This document shows, one piece after another, positions 1-9,609 of a stretch of 64,000 nt of DNA. This DNA comes from Paenibacillus zeisoli (lineage in GTDB: Bacteria > Bacillota > Bacilli > Paenibacillales > Paenibacillaceae), in contig NZ_RZNX01000014.1 in assembly GCF_003994465.1 (NCBI RefSeq), forward strand, positions 1 through 64,000, in the 5' to 3' direction. The notes beneath the pieces were generated by a model. It was not told where the DNA came from, did no database searches, and was given only the letters and a program-made list of their open reading frames with translations. Each line of letters starts with the position of its first letter. The stretch's first letter is position 1. Both the position numbers and the translations under genes were made by a program.

Positions 1-1
1 T

Positions 2-37
2 AAGCCTTACCGATATAATCGGTAAGGCTTTTTTTGT
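2..37 (+). terminator. Intrinsic terminator of an upstream gene
   Basis: A perfect 13-bp inverted repeat (2-14 with 18-30, loop ATA) runs straight into a T tract at 29-35. The gene it ends lies left of the window. The arms could also work on the minus strand, but nothing there needs it. Confidence 0.85.
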
Positions 38-141
38 GCACTAAATTACTTTAATCACATGAGCAGCACTCTTAGGGGTATAGATTCAGCTAATTCTGAC
101 ACAATAAGATGGCACTTTTAAATTTAGGAGGTTGATTACAG

Positions 142-309
142 ATGAGCAACAAGATTGAAGCTATTCGTGCGGATCATCAGAACTTTTTGGATAAAACGGA
201 GGATGAGGTCAAGGCAGTTCCGGCGACAACGGATGTTAACGAAGCTGTAGAAGCCATTACAGCACATATGAATAAGTATGATGTGCCTGAGGAAAAAGAA
301 GGAGACTAA
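142..309 (+). CDS. Small acidic hypothetical protein (55 aa)
   Basis: I do not recognise this protein. It is 55 residues, begins MSNKIEAIRADHQNF, is rich in Asp, Glu and Ala, has no Cys, no signal peptide and no membrane segment, and ends in an acidic tail (PEEKEGD). It looks helical. The start ATG follows a strong AGGAGG at 126-131 with an 11-nt gap. Terminators on both sides (2-37 and 326-354) make it a single-gene transcription unit, which supports it being real. No function can be read from the sequence. It is in the same direction as the ctsR operon but separated from it by more than 500 bp. Confidence 0.75.
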   Translation: MSNKIEAIRADHQNFLDKTEDEVKAVPATTDVNEAVEAITAHMNKYDVPEEKEGD

Positions 310-325
310 CTTATAACCAGCTAAG

Positions 326-354
326 AACCGTCAGAAAGCTCTGGCGGTTTTTTG
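326..354 (+). terminator. Intrinsic terminator after the 55-aa gene
   Basis: A 10-bp stem (AACCGTCAGA with TCTGGCGGTT, one G-U pair, loop AAGC) is followed by a T run. It ends 16-45 nt after the stop codon of the small gene. Confidence 0.85.
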
Positions 355-680
355 TTTGCCTACTTTATCAAGACGGAAACTAAAGTGAATCGATGGAATT
401 TACCTTAAGTCATTAGTTTAGGACACACACAAAGAATTGGATCAGAGCAATACAATTAATACAGGGTTCTCGCCGGTTGGTTAGAGCCTGAGCATGCGGT
501 TTTGTTTTTAACTGGCTGCTAAGCAAAAAGAGCGACTAGAGTAAAAAAGCTATTGAATCGAATGGACACGTTGCAGGATGGGTAAAGTATATTTAGGGCT
601 GAATACAACGGACTTGGTAAGGACTTTCATTAAGAGCCCGGATCTGCCAAAGGAATTTAGACGAGATCTAAAAAGGACTC
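355..680. other. Non-coding stretch upstream of ctsR
   Basis: About 325 bp with no credible open reading frame, no clear hairpin with a T tract and no recognisable RNA. A short minus-strand frame overlapping its 3' half has no ribosome binding site and runs through the ctsR promoter and operator, so it is not called. Confidence 0.6.
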
Positions 681-708
681 TTGGCAAATGAGGAAAATAT
701 GATATAAT
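681..708 (+). promoter_or_regulatory. Sigma-A type promoter of the ctsR operon
   Basis: -35 TTGGCA at 681-686 and a perfect -10 TATAAT at 703-708, 16 bp apart. The predicted start, near 715, lies at the left edge of the CtsR operator, the expected geometry for repression. Confidence 0.85.
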
Positions 709-716
709 AAATTCAA

Positions 717-733
717 GGTCAAAGAAAGTCAAA
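717..733 (+). promoter_or_regulatory. CtsR operator (direct heptad repeat)
   Basis: GGTCAAA-GAA-AGTCAAA at 717-733 matches the published CtsR consensus, two RGTCAAA heptads separated by 3 nt. It covers the predicted transcription start, so CtsR bound here would block its own operon. This is the only match I found in the window. Confidence 0.95.
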
Positions 734-887
734 GTCAACTTGGTATTAAGCAATCATTTCTTTAACCCAATTTATTATTCAATAGGTTAAAAGTAGGCAT
801 CTAATTTAAAAGCAGTGTGACTTTTATCAGGAGATCATTTTGCCGTTTCGTAATGGCTAAACGCTTCTACAGTGGAGGGATGAGTGA

Positions 888-1349
888 ATGCGGAATATCT
901 CCGATATTATTGAGAAATATCTCAAGAGTATTATGCATGAAAGTCCTGAAGGAACCATTGAGATTCAGCGCAATGATTTAGCCGATAAATTCTCCTGTGT
1001 ACCTTCCCAGATTAACTACGTAATCAGTACTCGATTTACTTTGGAGAAGGGTTACCTTGTAGAAAGTAAGCGGGGCGGCGGCGGGTACGTCAGAATAAGG
1101 AAGATTGAACTTCCTGGACCCACTTCGCTGCATACTCATCTGCATCAGACCATTGGAAATGAAATGGGTCAAGCTGCTGCAGAAGGGCTGATCTATCAAT
1201 TGCTAGAGGCTAGAATCATTACCGAGCGTGAAGCTAATTTGATGAGGTCAGTGACTTCAAGAGAAGTATTGGCGCTCAAGTTGCCTTATCGGGATGAGCT
1301 TCGTGCCAGAATTATGAAGGCCATGTTGATTTCTTTATTAGTCAAATAA
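888..1349 (+). CDS. ctsR: Transcriptional repressor CtsR
   Basis: CtsR represses class III heat-shock genes (clpC, clpP, clpE operons) and is inactivated by heat and by the McsA/McsB kinase system. The 153 residues cover the usual family length. An N-terminal winged helix-turn-helix contains the diagnostic glycine-rich wing RGGGGYVRI (62-70), including Arg62, which is needed for DNA binding and is an arginine-phosphorylation target in relatives. The C-terminal half is the dimerisation and McsB-responsive domain. The ATG lies 9 nt after GGAGGG. It is the first gene of ctsR-mcsA-mcsB-clpC and has its own operator at 717-733, so it is autoregulated. Confidence 0.97.
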   Translation: MRNISDIIEKYLKSIMHESPEGTIEIQRNDLADKFSCVPSQINYVISTRFTLEKGYLVESKRGGGGYVRIRKIELPGPTSLHTHLHQTIGNEMGQAAAEGLIYQLLEARIITEREANLMRSVTSREVLALKLPYRDELRARIMKAMLISLLVK

Positions 1350-1378
1350 TTAGGCCAGGAATAAAGGAGGGACATCTT

Positions 1379-1900
1379 GTGCTTTGTCAAGAATGCGGTA
1401 AGCGTCCGGCTTCGCTTCATTTTACTAAAATTGTAAATGGCGAGAAGACGGAATTTCATATTTGTGAAGCGTGCGCGAGAGAAAAAGGCGAGATGATACC
1501 TGGGACCTCAGGAGGCTTTTCGATTCACAGTCTGTTGTCGGGTCTTCTGGATATTGGCCCAACTGGAAAAGGGCAGCTGGTAGGCAAGAATACAGAGAAT
1601 CTTCAATGTAAGGAATGCGGGATGACCTATTCCCAGTTCAGTAAAGTGGGACGGTTCGGCTGCAGCTCCTGTTATAAATATTTTAATGATCGACTTGACC
1701 CCCTTTTCAAAAGGGTACACGGGAACACGACCCATATGGGAAAGGTTCCTGTCCGAGTAGGAAGCCATATTCAAGCTAAACGCAAGATCGAAGGCCTTAG
1801 GCAGGAGCTTCAACAAAAAATTGCCGAAGAGGAATTTGAGAAGGCAGCCAAGCTTCGGGATGAGATTAGAGAACTTGAGAAAGACATTTCATCAGAGTAG
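1379..1900 (+). CDS. mcsA: Zinc-binding kinase activator McsA
   Basis: McsA activates the arginine kinase McsB and helps deliver substrates to ClpC. The 173-aa protein has four CxxC pairs: C3/C6, C29/C32, C77/C80 and C95/C98, as expected for two zinc-binding treble-clef-like units. A C-terminal UVR motif (about 137-173, rich in Glu, Arg, Lys and Leu) resembles the UvrB/UvrC interaction motif and the ClpC middle domain. The start is GTG at 1379, 7 nt after AAAGGAGGG. It lies 29 nt after ctsR and 12 nt before mcsB, so the three are co-transcribed. Confidence 0.95.
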   Translation: MLCQECGKRPASLHFTKIVNGEKTEFHICEACAREKGEMIPGTSGGFSIHSLLSGLLDIGPTGKGQLVGKNTENLQCKECGMTYSQFSKVGRFGCSSCYKYFNDRLDPLFKRVHGNTTHMGKVPVRVGSHIQAKRKIEGLRQELQQKIAEEEFEKAAKLRDEIRELEKDISSE

Positions 1901-1912
1901 GAGGAATGCGTT

Positions 1913-2971
1913 ATGCCTAATCTCCGGTTTACAGAACAGCCGCTTAGTGAATGGATGAGACATAGAGGATATGAATCCGATATTGTCATCAGCAGCCGGG
2001 TAAGGATTGCGCGGAACCTTCAACATCTTGCTTTTCCCATGCTGGCGACGAACCAACAATCGGAAGAAGTGTTGACAAGGCTCAAGGCCGTGCTTGAAGA
2101 CGACCGTTTGAGTCAATACGGAGTGCTGCATTTCCTGCCATTGGATGATATGGATGATCTGGATCGAAGAATTCTGGTTGAGAAACATTTAATCAGCCCT
2201 AATCTTGCTACTGAATCGCGCAATGGAGCGGTTCTCATTAGTGAAGATGAAAGCCTAAGCATTATGATCAACGAAGAAGATCATCTGCGCATTCAGTGCT
2301 TGTATCCAGGATTCCACGTTCAGGAAGCTTGGGAACGTGCAACGGCAGTGGATGATATTTTTGAAGCTCATGTGGATTATGCTTTTGACGACAAAAGAGG
2401 TTACCTGACCAGTTGTCCTACTAATGTAGGAACTGGACTTAGAGCTTCGGTCATGATGCACCTTCCCGCTTTAGTACTAACGCAGCAGATCAACCGGATT
2501 TTATCGGCGGTATCGCAGGTTGGGTTAACGGTTCGCGGGATATATGGCGAAGGTAGTGAGGCCATGGGTAACTTGTTTCAAATCTCAAATCAGATTACAC
2601 TGGGACAAAGTGAGTCTGAAATCATTGAGAATCTGCATGGCGTTGTCTTACAGATTATCGAGCATGAGAAGACGGCAAGGCAGAAGCTGCTTATGGAGTC
2701 GCGGCTGCGGATGACGGACAGGGTAATGCGCTCCTACGGGATTTTGTCCAATGCTGCAATTATTGATTCCAAGGAAGCGGCTCAGCGATTGTCCGATGTC
2801 AGACTCGGAATTGATCTGGGGCTCATTGATCACCTTACGGCTTCGCAGCTGAATGAACTAACAGTACTGACACAGTCGGGATTTTTGCAAAAGATATTTA
2901 ATGAACACATGGATCGCGCTGAGCGGGATATGTACCGGGCCAAGCTCATTCGTGAGAAATTGGGTAAATAA
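1913..2971 (+). CDS. mcsB: Protein arginine kinase McsB
   Basis: McsB phosphorylates arginines on unfolded proteins and on CtsR, and the phosphoarginine mark targets them to ClpC-ClpP. The 352-aa product has the phosphagen-kinase catalytic fold: the nucleotide-binding SSRVRIARN segment (27-35), the NEEDH motif (120-124) with catalytic Glu121, the CPTNVGTGLRAS loop and the YGEGSEAMGNLFQISNQ segment, all complete. A C-terminal helical domain reads phosphoarginine. The ATG follows TAGGAGGAA by 6 nt, and an earlier in-sequence ATG at 1906 is not in frame. The gene lies between mcsA and clpC in the CtsR operon. Confidence 0.97.
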   Translation: MPNLRFTEQPLSEWMRHRGYESDIVISSRVRIARNLQHLAFPMLATNQQSEEVLTRLKAVLEDDRLSQYGVLHFLPLDDMDDLDRRILVEKHLISPNLATESRNGAVLISEDESLSIMINEEDHLRIQCLYPGFHVQEAWERATAVDDIFEAHVDYAFDDKRGYLTSCPTNVGTGLRASVMMHLPALVLTQQINRILSAVSQVGLTVRGIYGEGSEAMGNLFQISNQITLGQSESEIIENLHGVVLQIIEHEKTARQKLLMESRLRMTDRVMRSYGILSNAAIIDSKEAAQRLSDVRLGIDLGLIDHLTASQLNELTVLTQSGFLQKIFNEHMDRAERDMYRAKLIREKLGK

Positions 2972-3029
2972 ATGCAATAGTGTTTAATTGGAGAACCAGA
3001 TTTTTACCAATCATGGAGGTGTAGGGGAT

Positions 3030-5471
3030 ATGATGTTTGGAAGATTTACGGAACGCGCACAGAAAGTGCTGGCTTTGGCTCAAGAGGAAGCAGTTCGTTT
3101 GGGGCATAATAACATTGGTACTGAACACATACTGCTGGGTCTTATTCGTGAAGGGGAAGGCATTGCCGCCAAAGCCCTGATTGGTCTAGGTCTTGGGCTC
3201 GAGAAAATTCAAGATGAGGTAGAAACCCTAATCGGCCGCGGTCAAGAACAGCCAACGAATATTGCTTATACGCCTCGTGCCAAGAAAGTTATTGAACTCT
3301 CGATGGACGAAGCCCGCAAGCTTGGCCATACCTATGTAGGAACTGAGCATATCCTGCTCGGTCTTATCCGTGAAGGAGAAGGCGTTGCAGCCCGCGTATT
3401 GAACAACCTTGGAATCAGCCTTAACAAAGCGCGTCAGCAAGTACTGCAGCTGCTTGGTAGCAGTGAAGCGGTATCCAGTCATCACGGAGCTCCGGCCAAT
3501 GTGAATACCCCAACGCTGGATAGCTTGGCTCGTGACCTGACGGCTATAGCCAAAGAAGGCAGCTTGGACCCGGTTATTGGGCGCAGTAAGGAAATTGAGC
3601 GTGTAATTCAAGTGCTGAGCCGCCGGACTAAGAATAACCCGGTTCTTATCGGAGAACCTGGGGTAGGTAAAACGGCAATTGCCGAAGGCCTTGCTCAAAA
3701 GATTATTAACAACGAGATCCCAGAGACACTTCGTGACAAGAGAGTTATGACTCTCGATATGGGCTCAGTAGTTGCAGGTACCAAATATCGCGGTGAGTTT
3801 GAAGACCGTTTGAAGAAAATCATGGACGAAATTCGCCAGGCAGGCAATATTATTCTGTTCATTGACGAGCTGCATACCCTTATCGGTGCAGGGGGTGCTG
3901 AAGGCGCCATTGACGCCTCCAATATTTTGAAGCCGGCTTTGGCCCGTGGTGAACTACAGTGCATTGGTGCAACTACTTTGGATGAATATCGCAAATATAT
4001 CGAGAAGGACGCTGCGCTCGAGCGCCGCTTCCAGCCGATTACAGTCGATCAGCCATCTCCAGAAGAAGCGATCCAAATCCTGCATGGTCTTCGTGACCGT
4101 TATGAAGCTCATCACCGGGTGAAAATTACAGATGAGGCTATCGAACAGGCAGTGAAGTTGTCTGACCGATATATCCCAGATCGGTTCCTGCCGGATAAGG
4201 CCATTGACCTTATTGACGAGGCAGGCTCCAAAGTAAGGCTCAATTCGTACACTGTGCCGCCTAATCTCAAACAGCTTGAGAACCGTCTGGATGATATCCG
4301 CAAGGAGAAGGATTCAGCTGTTCAAAGCCAGGAATTCGAGAAGGCTGCCGCCCTTCGTGATACCGAGCAGAAGATTCGTGAAGAGCTCGATGTAACGAAG
4401 AATCAATGGAAAGAAAAACAAGGACGTACCGATTCCGAGGTAACTCCCGAGGATATTGCACAGGTTGTAGCAAGCTGGACCGGGATTCCTGTAAGCAAGC
4501 TGAAGGAAGAGGAAACTGAGCGCCTCCTTAACATGGAGCAGATTCTCCATGAACGGGTTATTGGTCAGGAAGAGGCTGTAAAAGCAGTGAGCCGGGCAAT
4601 ACGCCGGGCACGTGCCGGACTTAAAGATCCTAAACGTCCAATGGGCTCATTTATCTTCCTGGGACCAACAGGGGTAGGCAAAACAGAGCTTGCCCGCGCA
4701 CTCGCTGAAGCAATGTTCGGTGACGAGAATGCGGTAATTCGGATCGACATGTCCGAGTATATGGAGAAACACTCGACTTCACGTCTGGTCGGAGCTCCTC
4801 CGGGATATGTAGGCTATGAAGAAGGCGGTCAGCTGACAGAGAAAGTTCGCCGCAAGCCTTATTCCGTAGTCCTGCTAGACGAAATCGAGAAAGCTCACCC
4901 AGAGGTGTTCAACATCCTGCTTCAAGTGCTGGAAGATGGTCGTCTTACAGACTCCAAAGGTCGTGTTGTTGACTTCCGTAATACACTGATCATTCTCACC
5001 TCCAATGTGGGTGCTGATGTGATCAAGAAGAACACAACACTCGGCTTTACCGCAGTAAGCGATGCAGGGGCCAATTATAGTACGATGAAGGATAAAGTGA
5101 TGGCAGAGCTTAAGAAGAGCTTCCGTCCTGAATTCCTGAACCGGATTGATGAGACTATTGTGTTCCACTCTCTGGAAGAGGTGCATATTGCGGAGATTGT
5201 TACGCTCATGTCCGAGGAGCTTCGCAGACGTCTTCGTGAATACGATGTGGACTTCCTTCTTACGGACAAAGCGAAAGCTTTCCTTGCTAAGGAAGGATTC
5301 GATCCAGCTTATGGAGCGCGTCCGCTGCGCCGTGCCATTCAAAAGCATATTGAAGACCGGTTATCCGAAGAGCTCTTAACGGGTACGGTGAAGAAAGGCG
5401 ATTCCCTTGTTATTGACGAGGAAAATGGCGCACTTACCGTTAACAGAACAGGTACTTTATCACCTAATTAA
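3030..5471 (+). CDS. clpC: AAA+ unfoldase ClpC
   Basis: ATP-driven unfoldase that feeds substrates to ClpP, including proteins marked by McsB. The order is two N-terminal Clp repeats (about 1-145), AAA-1 with Walker A GEPGVGKT (208-215), a UVR-containing coiled-coil middle domain, and AAA-2 with Walker A GPTGVGKT (545-552). At 813 aa it matches the family. I chose the ATG at 3030 ([11 protein letters not shown], the classic ClpC start) because GGAGGTG at 3015-3021 precedes it. A longer frame beginning with TTG at 2988 has no ribosome binding site. It ends the operon and is followed by a strong terminator. Confidence 0.97.
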   Translation: MMFGRFTERAQKVLALAQEEAVRLGHNNIGTEHILLGLIREGEGIAAKALIGLGLGLEKIQDEVETLIGRGQEQPTNIAYTPRAKKVIELSMDEARKLGHTYVGTEHILLGLIREGEGVAARVLNNLGISLNKARQQVLQLLGSSEAVSSHHGAPANVNTPTLDSLARDLTAIAKEGSLDPVIGRSKEIERVIQVLSRRTKNNPVLIGEPGVGKTAIAEGLAQKIINNEIPETLRDKRVMTLDMGSVVAGTKYRGEFEDRLKKIMDEIRQAGNIILFIDELHTLIGAGGAEGAIDASNILKPALARGELQCIGATTLDEYRKYIEKDAALERRFQPITVDQPSPEEAIQILHGLRDRYEAHHRVKITDEAIEQAVKLSDRYIPDRFLPDKAIDLIDEAGSKVRLNSYTVPPNLKQLENRLDDIRKEKDSAVQSQEFEKAAALRDTEQKIREELDVTKNQWKEKQGRTDSEVTPEDIAQVVASWTGIPVSKLKEEETERLLNMEQILHERVIGQEEAVKAVSRAIRRARAGLKDPKRPMGSFIFLGPTGVGKTELARALAEAMFGDENAVIRIDMSEYMEKHSTSRLVGAPPGYVGYEEGGQLTEKVRRKPYSVVLLDEIEKAHPEVFNILLQVLEDGRLTDSKGRVVDFRNTLIILTSNVGADVIKKNTTLGFTAVSDAGANYSTMKDKVMAELKKSFRPEFLNRIDETIVFHSLEEVHIAEIVTLMSEELRRRLREYDVDFLLTDKAKAFLAKEGFDPAYGARPLRRAIQKHIEDRLSEELLTGTVKKGDSLVIDEENGALTVNRTGTLSPN

Positions 5472-5500
5472 AGTGAACAATTTGCATAATATTTATAGAT

Positions 5501-5552
5501 AAGGGGCTGAATGTCGCTCGAACCTGTGTTCGAGTGACGCAGCCTTTTGCTG
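5501..5552 (+). terminator. Terminator of the ctsR-clpC operon
   Basis: A long hairpin: GGCTG pairs with CAGCC at the base, and GTCGCTCGAAC pairs with GTTCGAGTGAC (one G-U) at the top, followed by TTTT. It separates clpC from radA. Confidence 0.85.
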
Positions 5553-5670
5553 TTTGTTCTAACATTTTCATTAAAACTTTACGATAAAACAATATAAATG
5601 TTAAACTTTGATTGTCGAATGGAAAAAGTAGTATCGTTTGAAAATTTTCAGGTTGGTTAAGGAGAGGTAC

Positions 5671-7038
5671 ATGGCCAAAATTAAGACCAAGTTCTATTGT
5701 ACGGAATGTGGTTATGAATCCCCTAAATGGTACGGTAAATGTCCGGGCTGCAGCAGCTGGAATACCATGGTGGAGGAAACCGAGAAAGTGGTTAAGACCC
5801 AGGGGTTGACGTCGGGGCTTTTTCAGACTAAAGAAAAGGCCCAGCCCATAATTAATATAGAAAGCGGCAAGGAGCCTCGCGTTCAGACGGGGATTGGAGA
5901 ATTGAACAGGGTGCTGGGTGGTGGAGTGGTTCCCGGCTCCCTGGTTCTAGTCGGTGGAGATCCGGGTATCGGAAAATCCACACTCTTGCTTCAGACCTCA
6001 TACGAGATGGCCAAAGCGGGACTACGGGTTCTATACATCTCTGGGGAGGAATCTGTAAAGCAGACCAAGCTTCGTGCAGAGCGTTTGGGTGCCTTATCCG
6101 CAGAGCTCTTCGTACTGTGTGAGAGCAACATGGACAGTATTGAAGAGGCGATTGAAAGTGTATCACCCGACTTTCTGGTCATCGATTCGATTCAAACTGT
6201 ATATCTGCCTGAAGTGACAAGCGCACCAGGGAGTGTCTCCCAGGTTCGGGAGTGTACGGCAAGATTTATGCGTATTGCGAAGGGGCAGGGGATTGCTACC
6301 GTTCTTGTGGGTCATGTTACCAAGGAGGGGGCTATTGCGGGTCCCAGGTTGCTTGAGCATATGGTGGACTGTGTGCTTTATTTTGAAGGTGAGCGCCATC
6401 ATTCCTATCGTCTGCTTCGCGCGGTTAAGAACCGCTTTGGTTCGACCAATGAGATCGGCATATTTGAAATGAATGAAGTCGGGCTGACGGAAGTGGTTAA
6501 CCCATCGGAATTGTTTCTTTCCGAGCGGCCTCTTGGCGTAGCGGGCTCTACCGTTGTAGCCAGCATGGAGGGAACCCGCCCAATGCTGGTTGAACTGCAG
6601 GCTCTGATCTCCACGACCCATTTCCCGTCGCCAAGACGTATGGGAACCGGCGTAGATCATCACCGGATGAATCTCATAATTGCCGTTCTTGAGAAAAGAA
6701 TGGGCATGTTCCTCCAGACTCAGGACGCTTACGTTAACGTAGCTGGCGGTGTGCGTCTGGATGAGCCCGCAGTTGATTTGGCGATTGCGGTAAGTATTGC
6801 ATCCAGTTTCCGCGATATTCCCACCAAGCCTGATGATGTGATCTTTGGGGAGGTCGGATTGACTGGGGAGGTTCGGGCAGTCTCCCGGGCAGAACAGCGG
6901 GTAAGAGAAGCGCAGAAGTTAGGGTTCAAAAGAGTTATTCTTCCGGAGAAGAGCTTAAAGGGCTGGAAGAGCCCGAAGGGAATACAATTGATCGGAGTAA
7001 ATACGGTTGCAGAGGCATTAGCTGTTGCGTTAAATTAG
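5671..7038 (+). CDS. radA: DNA repair protein RadA (branch-migration helicase)
   Basis: RadA (Sms) is a RecA-like ring helicase acting on recombination intermediates and modulating DisA. The 455-aa protein has an N-terminal zinc finger (C10, C13, C24, C27), Walker [11 protein letters not shown] (95-104), the RadA signature KNRFG (253-257) and a C-terminal Lon-protease-like domain. The ATG at 5671 follows AAGGAGAGG by 3 nt; a longer TTG frame at 5638 has no ribosome binding site. disA starts only 13 nt after its stop, giving the usual radA-disA pair. Confidence 0.96.
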   Translation: MAKIKTKFYCTECGYESPKWYGKCPGCSSWNTMVEETEKVVKTQGLTSGLFQTKEKAQPIINIESGKEPRVQTGIGELNRVLGGGVVPGSLVLVGGDPGIGKSTLLLQTSYEMAKAGLRVLYISGEESVKQTKLRAERLGALSAELFVLCESNMDSIEEAIESVSPDFLVIDSIQTVYLPEVTSAPGSVSQVRECTARFMRIAKGQGIATVLVGHVTKEGAIAGPRLLEHMVDCVLYFEGERHHSYRLLRAVKNRFGSTNEIGIFEMNEVGLTEVVNPSELFLSERPLGVAGSTVVASMEGTRPMLVELQALISTTHFPSPRRMGTGVDHHRMNLIIAVLEKRMGMFLQTQDAYVNVAGGVRLDEPAVDLAIAVSIASSFRDIPTKPDDVIFGEVGLTGEVRAVSRAEQRVREAQKLGFKRVILPEKSLKGWKSPKGIQLIGVNTVAEALAVALN

Positions 7039-7051
7039 GGGGCACTTGAAG

Positions 7052-8128
7052 ATGAAAGAACCGAACCAACTGGAGAAAATGAACGATTTGCTTAGGCTTG
7101 TGGCACCCGGGACCGCATTCAGGGACGGTCTTGAGAATGTGCTGCGGGCCAAGACGGGCGGGTTGATTGTGGTTGGCTATAGTCCGGAAGTGATGGAGGT
7201 GGTTGAAGGAGGTTTCTCCATTAACTGTGACTTCTCTCCGAACTATTTGTATGAGCTTGCCAAAATGGACGGCGCCATCATACTAAGCGAGGATTTGAAG
7301 CGGATCTTGTATGCGAATACCCAGCTTATTCCCGACTCTTCCATCTCGTCTGCAGAGACAGGGATTCGTCACCGTACCGCAGAGCGGGTTGCCAAACAAA
7401 CCGGGAAGCTGGTTGTATCCATTTCCCAGCGTCGGAATATCATCACGCTATATCAAGGCAGCCTGCGCTATGCTCTTAAGGAAATCGGCGTGATTCTAAC
7501 CAAAGCGAATCAAGCGATTCAAACCCTAGAGAAATATAGATCTGTGTTGAATCAATCTCTTACAAATTTGACGGCCTCGGAATTCGAGGAGCTCGTTACT
7601 TTGCCTGAGGTTATCAATGTGATTCAGCGGGTTGAAATGGTCATCCGCATTAAGTTGGAGATCAAACGATTCATTAATGAGCTGGGTACGGAAGGCCGTC
7701 TGATCAGTATGCAGATGGAAGAGCTGGTCAGCAATATGGAAGAGGAAGCTTGGCTGCTGTATAAGGATTATGCCCGTGAAGATCAAGAGGAATATATCCG
7801 TGAGCTTATCATGGGGCTTAAGCGTTCTTCTGATGAAGAACTGCTGGACGTTGTTCATATTTCCCGTCTGCTTGGCTATCCTGCATCTGCCGCATCCTCC
7901 GAAGAGCTTATTTCTCCGCGGGGTTACCGGGTGCTCAATAAGATCCCTCGCCTGCCCAATGTCATTATCCATAATCTCATTGAGCGTTTCGAGCATCTGC
8001 CGGGAGTTATGATCGCCTCCATAGAAGAACTGGATGAAGTGGATGGGATTGGTGAGGTTCGAGCACGTACTATTAAAGATGGATTGAAACGCCTTCAGGA
8101 ACAAGTATTCATTGACAGACAAATCTAA
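7052..8128 (+). CDS. disA: Diadenylate cyclase DisA
   Basis: DisA scans DNA and makes c-di-AMP from two ATP; branched DNA and RadA lower its activity. The 358-aa protein has the DAC domain with the DGA motif (73-75) and RHR motif (106-108), both needed for catalysis, then a long helical spine and a C-terminal helix-hairpin-helix DNA-binding domain (around the [17 protein letters not shown] segment). I place the start at ATG 7052, 9 nt after the G-rich Shine-Dalgarno. TTG at 7046 is possible but too close to that site. Confidence 0.96.
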   Translation: MKEPNQLEKMNDLLRLVAPGTAFRDGLENVLRAKTGGLIVVGYSPEVMEVVEGGFSINCDFSPNYLYELAKMDGAIILSEDLKRILYANTQLIPDSSISSAETGIRHRTAERVAKQTGKLVVSISQRRNIITLYQGSLRYALKEIGVILTKANQAIQTLEKYRSVLNQSLTNLTASEFEELVTLPEVINVIQRVEMVIRIKLEIKRFINELGTEGRLISMQMEELVSNMEEEAWLLYKDYAREDQEEYIRELIMGLKRSSDEELLDVVHISRLLGYPASAASSEELISPRGYRVLNKIPRLPNVIIHNLIERFEHLPGVMIASIEELDEVDGIGEVRARTIKDGLKRLQEQVFIDRQI

Positions 8129-8181
8129 TTCCCATACAATCAAAGGATGATCCTGAGGCATAATATATATGAGGTGAAGAG

Positions 8182-8916
8182 ATGATTACTAAATCGATTC
8201 CGAACATGTTTACCTTAGGTAACTTGTTTCTCGGAATGGTCGCGATTATGCTGGCATTTAACGGGAAGTACAGTTTAGCAGCGATTATGATTATTGTTGC
8301 GATGCTGCTCGATGGTCTGGATGGACGTGTTGCCCGTGCCCTTAATTGTCAAAGCGAATTTGGAAAAGAACTCGATTCTCTCTCAGATGTGATTTCCTTC
8401 GGAATCGCACCTGCGCTATTGATGTATACGATTTCCTTTCAAAGCATGCCTGATGCGCTGGCATGGATTGTAACTGCGATTTTCCCGATGTGCGGTGCAC
8501 TTCGTTTGGCAAGGTTCAATGTGAAGCCGGGAATTCCGGGTTACTTCATAGGCCTTCCGATTCCCGCTGCGGGGAGCGTGCTTGCCACACTGTCCTTATT
8601 TCATAAAGAGATTACAGCCCCTTATTTCATCATAGCGATGCTTTTGCTTTCTTATTTGATGGTCAGTTCCGTTAGATATCCGAATTTCAAGAAGATCGGC
8701 CTGCCGAGAAAAGCCCTTTGGTTCGCCCCTTGGGTCGTAGTGGTAGCTGTTGTAGTAGCTGTTAGATTTCCGGATCAATTGACCAAATTGATATTTGTTC
8801 CACTAGTCATTTATGCCTTATACGGTATTAAGCAGAATGTCGAAAGATTGTTCGGTAGACGAGGTCGGAATTCGCATACGCACTCTTCCGAGGAGCCTTA
8901 CCGCTCTAAGCATTGA
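8182..8916 (+). CDS. pssA: CDP-diacylglycerol-serine O-phosphatidyltransferase
   Basis: Integral membrane enzyme making phosphatidylserine from CDP-diacylglycerol and serine, the precursor of phosphatidylethanolamine. The CDP-alcohol phosphatidyltransferase motif DG-x2-AR-x8-G-x3-D-x3-D is complete, running from D47 and G48 to D65 and D69. About six hydrophobic segments fill the rest of the 244 aa, and the C-terminus is basic and hydrophilic. The ATG follows GAGGTGAAGAG. It lies 53 nt after disA and may be read from the radA-disA transcript. Its product class is firm; serine as the acceptor is inferred from family resemblance. Confidence 0.9.
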   Translation: MITKSIPNMFTLGNLFLGMVAIMLAFNGKYSLAAIMIIVAMLLDGLDGRVARALNCQSEFGKELDSLSDVISFGIAPALLMYTISFQSMPDALAWIVTAIFPMCGALRLARFNVKPGIPGYFIGLPIPAAGSVLATLSLFHKEITAPYFIIAMLLLSYLMVSSVRYPNFKKIGLPRKALWFAPWVVVVAVVVAVRFPDQLTKLIFVPLVIYALYGIKQNVERLFGRRGRNSHTHSSEEPYRSKH

Positions 8917-8944
8917 TTCAATTCTGCAGGTACCCGTAATAAAT

Positions 8945-8988
8945 AAAAAAAGCACGGAATCCCATTTTGGGATTCGGTGCTTTTTGCT
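8945..8988. terminator. Bidirectional terminator
   Basis: A near-perfect hairpin (AAAAAGCAC..GGAATCCCA with TGGGATTC..GGTGCTTTTT) has A runs on the left and T runs on the right. It can end pssA on + and the convergent gene at 9001-9396 on the minus strand. Confidence 0.9.
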
Positions 8989-9000
8989 GTGTATAAAGGC

Positions 9001-9396
9001 TTACGATAAGTTGAACAGCCCAAGCGTTGAGCATTTCTTCGATTCTCTCTCTACGACTTCATCCATATTAATATCGAGCAGATTGCATAGAGCGGACATA
9101 TAGAACAGGTTGCGTCCCAGCTCGGCGCTAATGGCTTCCTTACAGTTCTCGCAAAGTTCACCTTGAACATGCTTGCCGACCACTTCTTTGGCCTGCTCCA
9201 GGTTAAAGCTGGGTTCAAAGGTTTGCTTGGTTGCATGCAGTTCGATACATCCGCACTCGGTTACAGCCTTGGTTACCGAACGAATGACAGAAGAATTACT
9301 TTGACCATTCTTAGATAGGACATCCAGCAGACTGCGGTGACGGAGTAGCAGTTCGGAAACTTGTTCTTGAAAAGACTGTAAGCTAAGTGTGCTCAT
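9001..9396 (-). CDS. Conserved helical protein, possibly MazG-like (131 aa)
   Basis: This is the only minus-strand gene in the window. The 131-aa product is all-helical in appearance, with Cys residues at CGC and CENC. Its C-terminal stretch AELGRNLFYMSALCNLLDI followed by MDEVVERESKK resembles the end of all-alpha NTP pyrophosphohydrolases (MazG-like), but I cannot confirm the metal-binding glutamates, so the function stays open. I recall similar short proteins in Paenibacillus genomes under a DUF label, without certainty. Support for the gene: a good ribosome binding site (AAGGTGG before the ATG), a promoter at 9432-9461 and a shared terminator. Confidence 0.85.
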   Translation of the reverse strand: MSTLSLQSFQEQVSELLLRHRSLLDVLSKNGQSNSSVIRSVTKAVTECGCIELHATKQTFEPSFNLEQAKEVVGKHVQGELCENCKEAISAELGRNLFYMSALCNLLDINMDEVVERESKKCSTLGLFNLS

Positions 9397-9431
9397 TATT
9401 GTCCATCCACCTTATTTTATGAATTGAGTTC

Positions 9432-9461
9432 ATTATAGTCCACGCTTTGATGCCATTTCAA
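9432..9461 (-). promoter_or_regulatory. Promoter of the minus-strand gene
   Basis: Read on the minus strand, -35 TTGAAA (9456-9461) and -10 TATAAT (9432-9437) are 18 bp apart. The predicted start is about 30 nt before the ATG at 9396. Confidence 0.75.
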
Positions 9462-9609
9462 GCTGAAATCGCAGGGCCAGTAGGGTCCGGGAGACTCAAC
9501 ACTGTGCCAGGCCTGGGAAAAAAAAGTTCCATTCACTGGATTACCTCTGCAAAAAATGGATCATACTGGATAAAGAGCGAGATAAAAATTTAAGGAGGTG
9601 AAGGAACAT

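Noticed and set aside
560-590. Sigma-B promoter for ctsR (GGGTAA at 580-585)
   Set aside because: No GTTTAA-like -35 lies 14 bp upstream; the sigma-A promoter at 681-708 fits far better.
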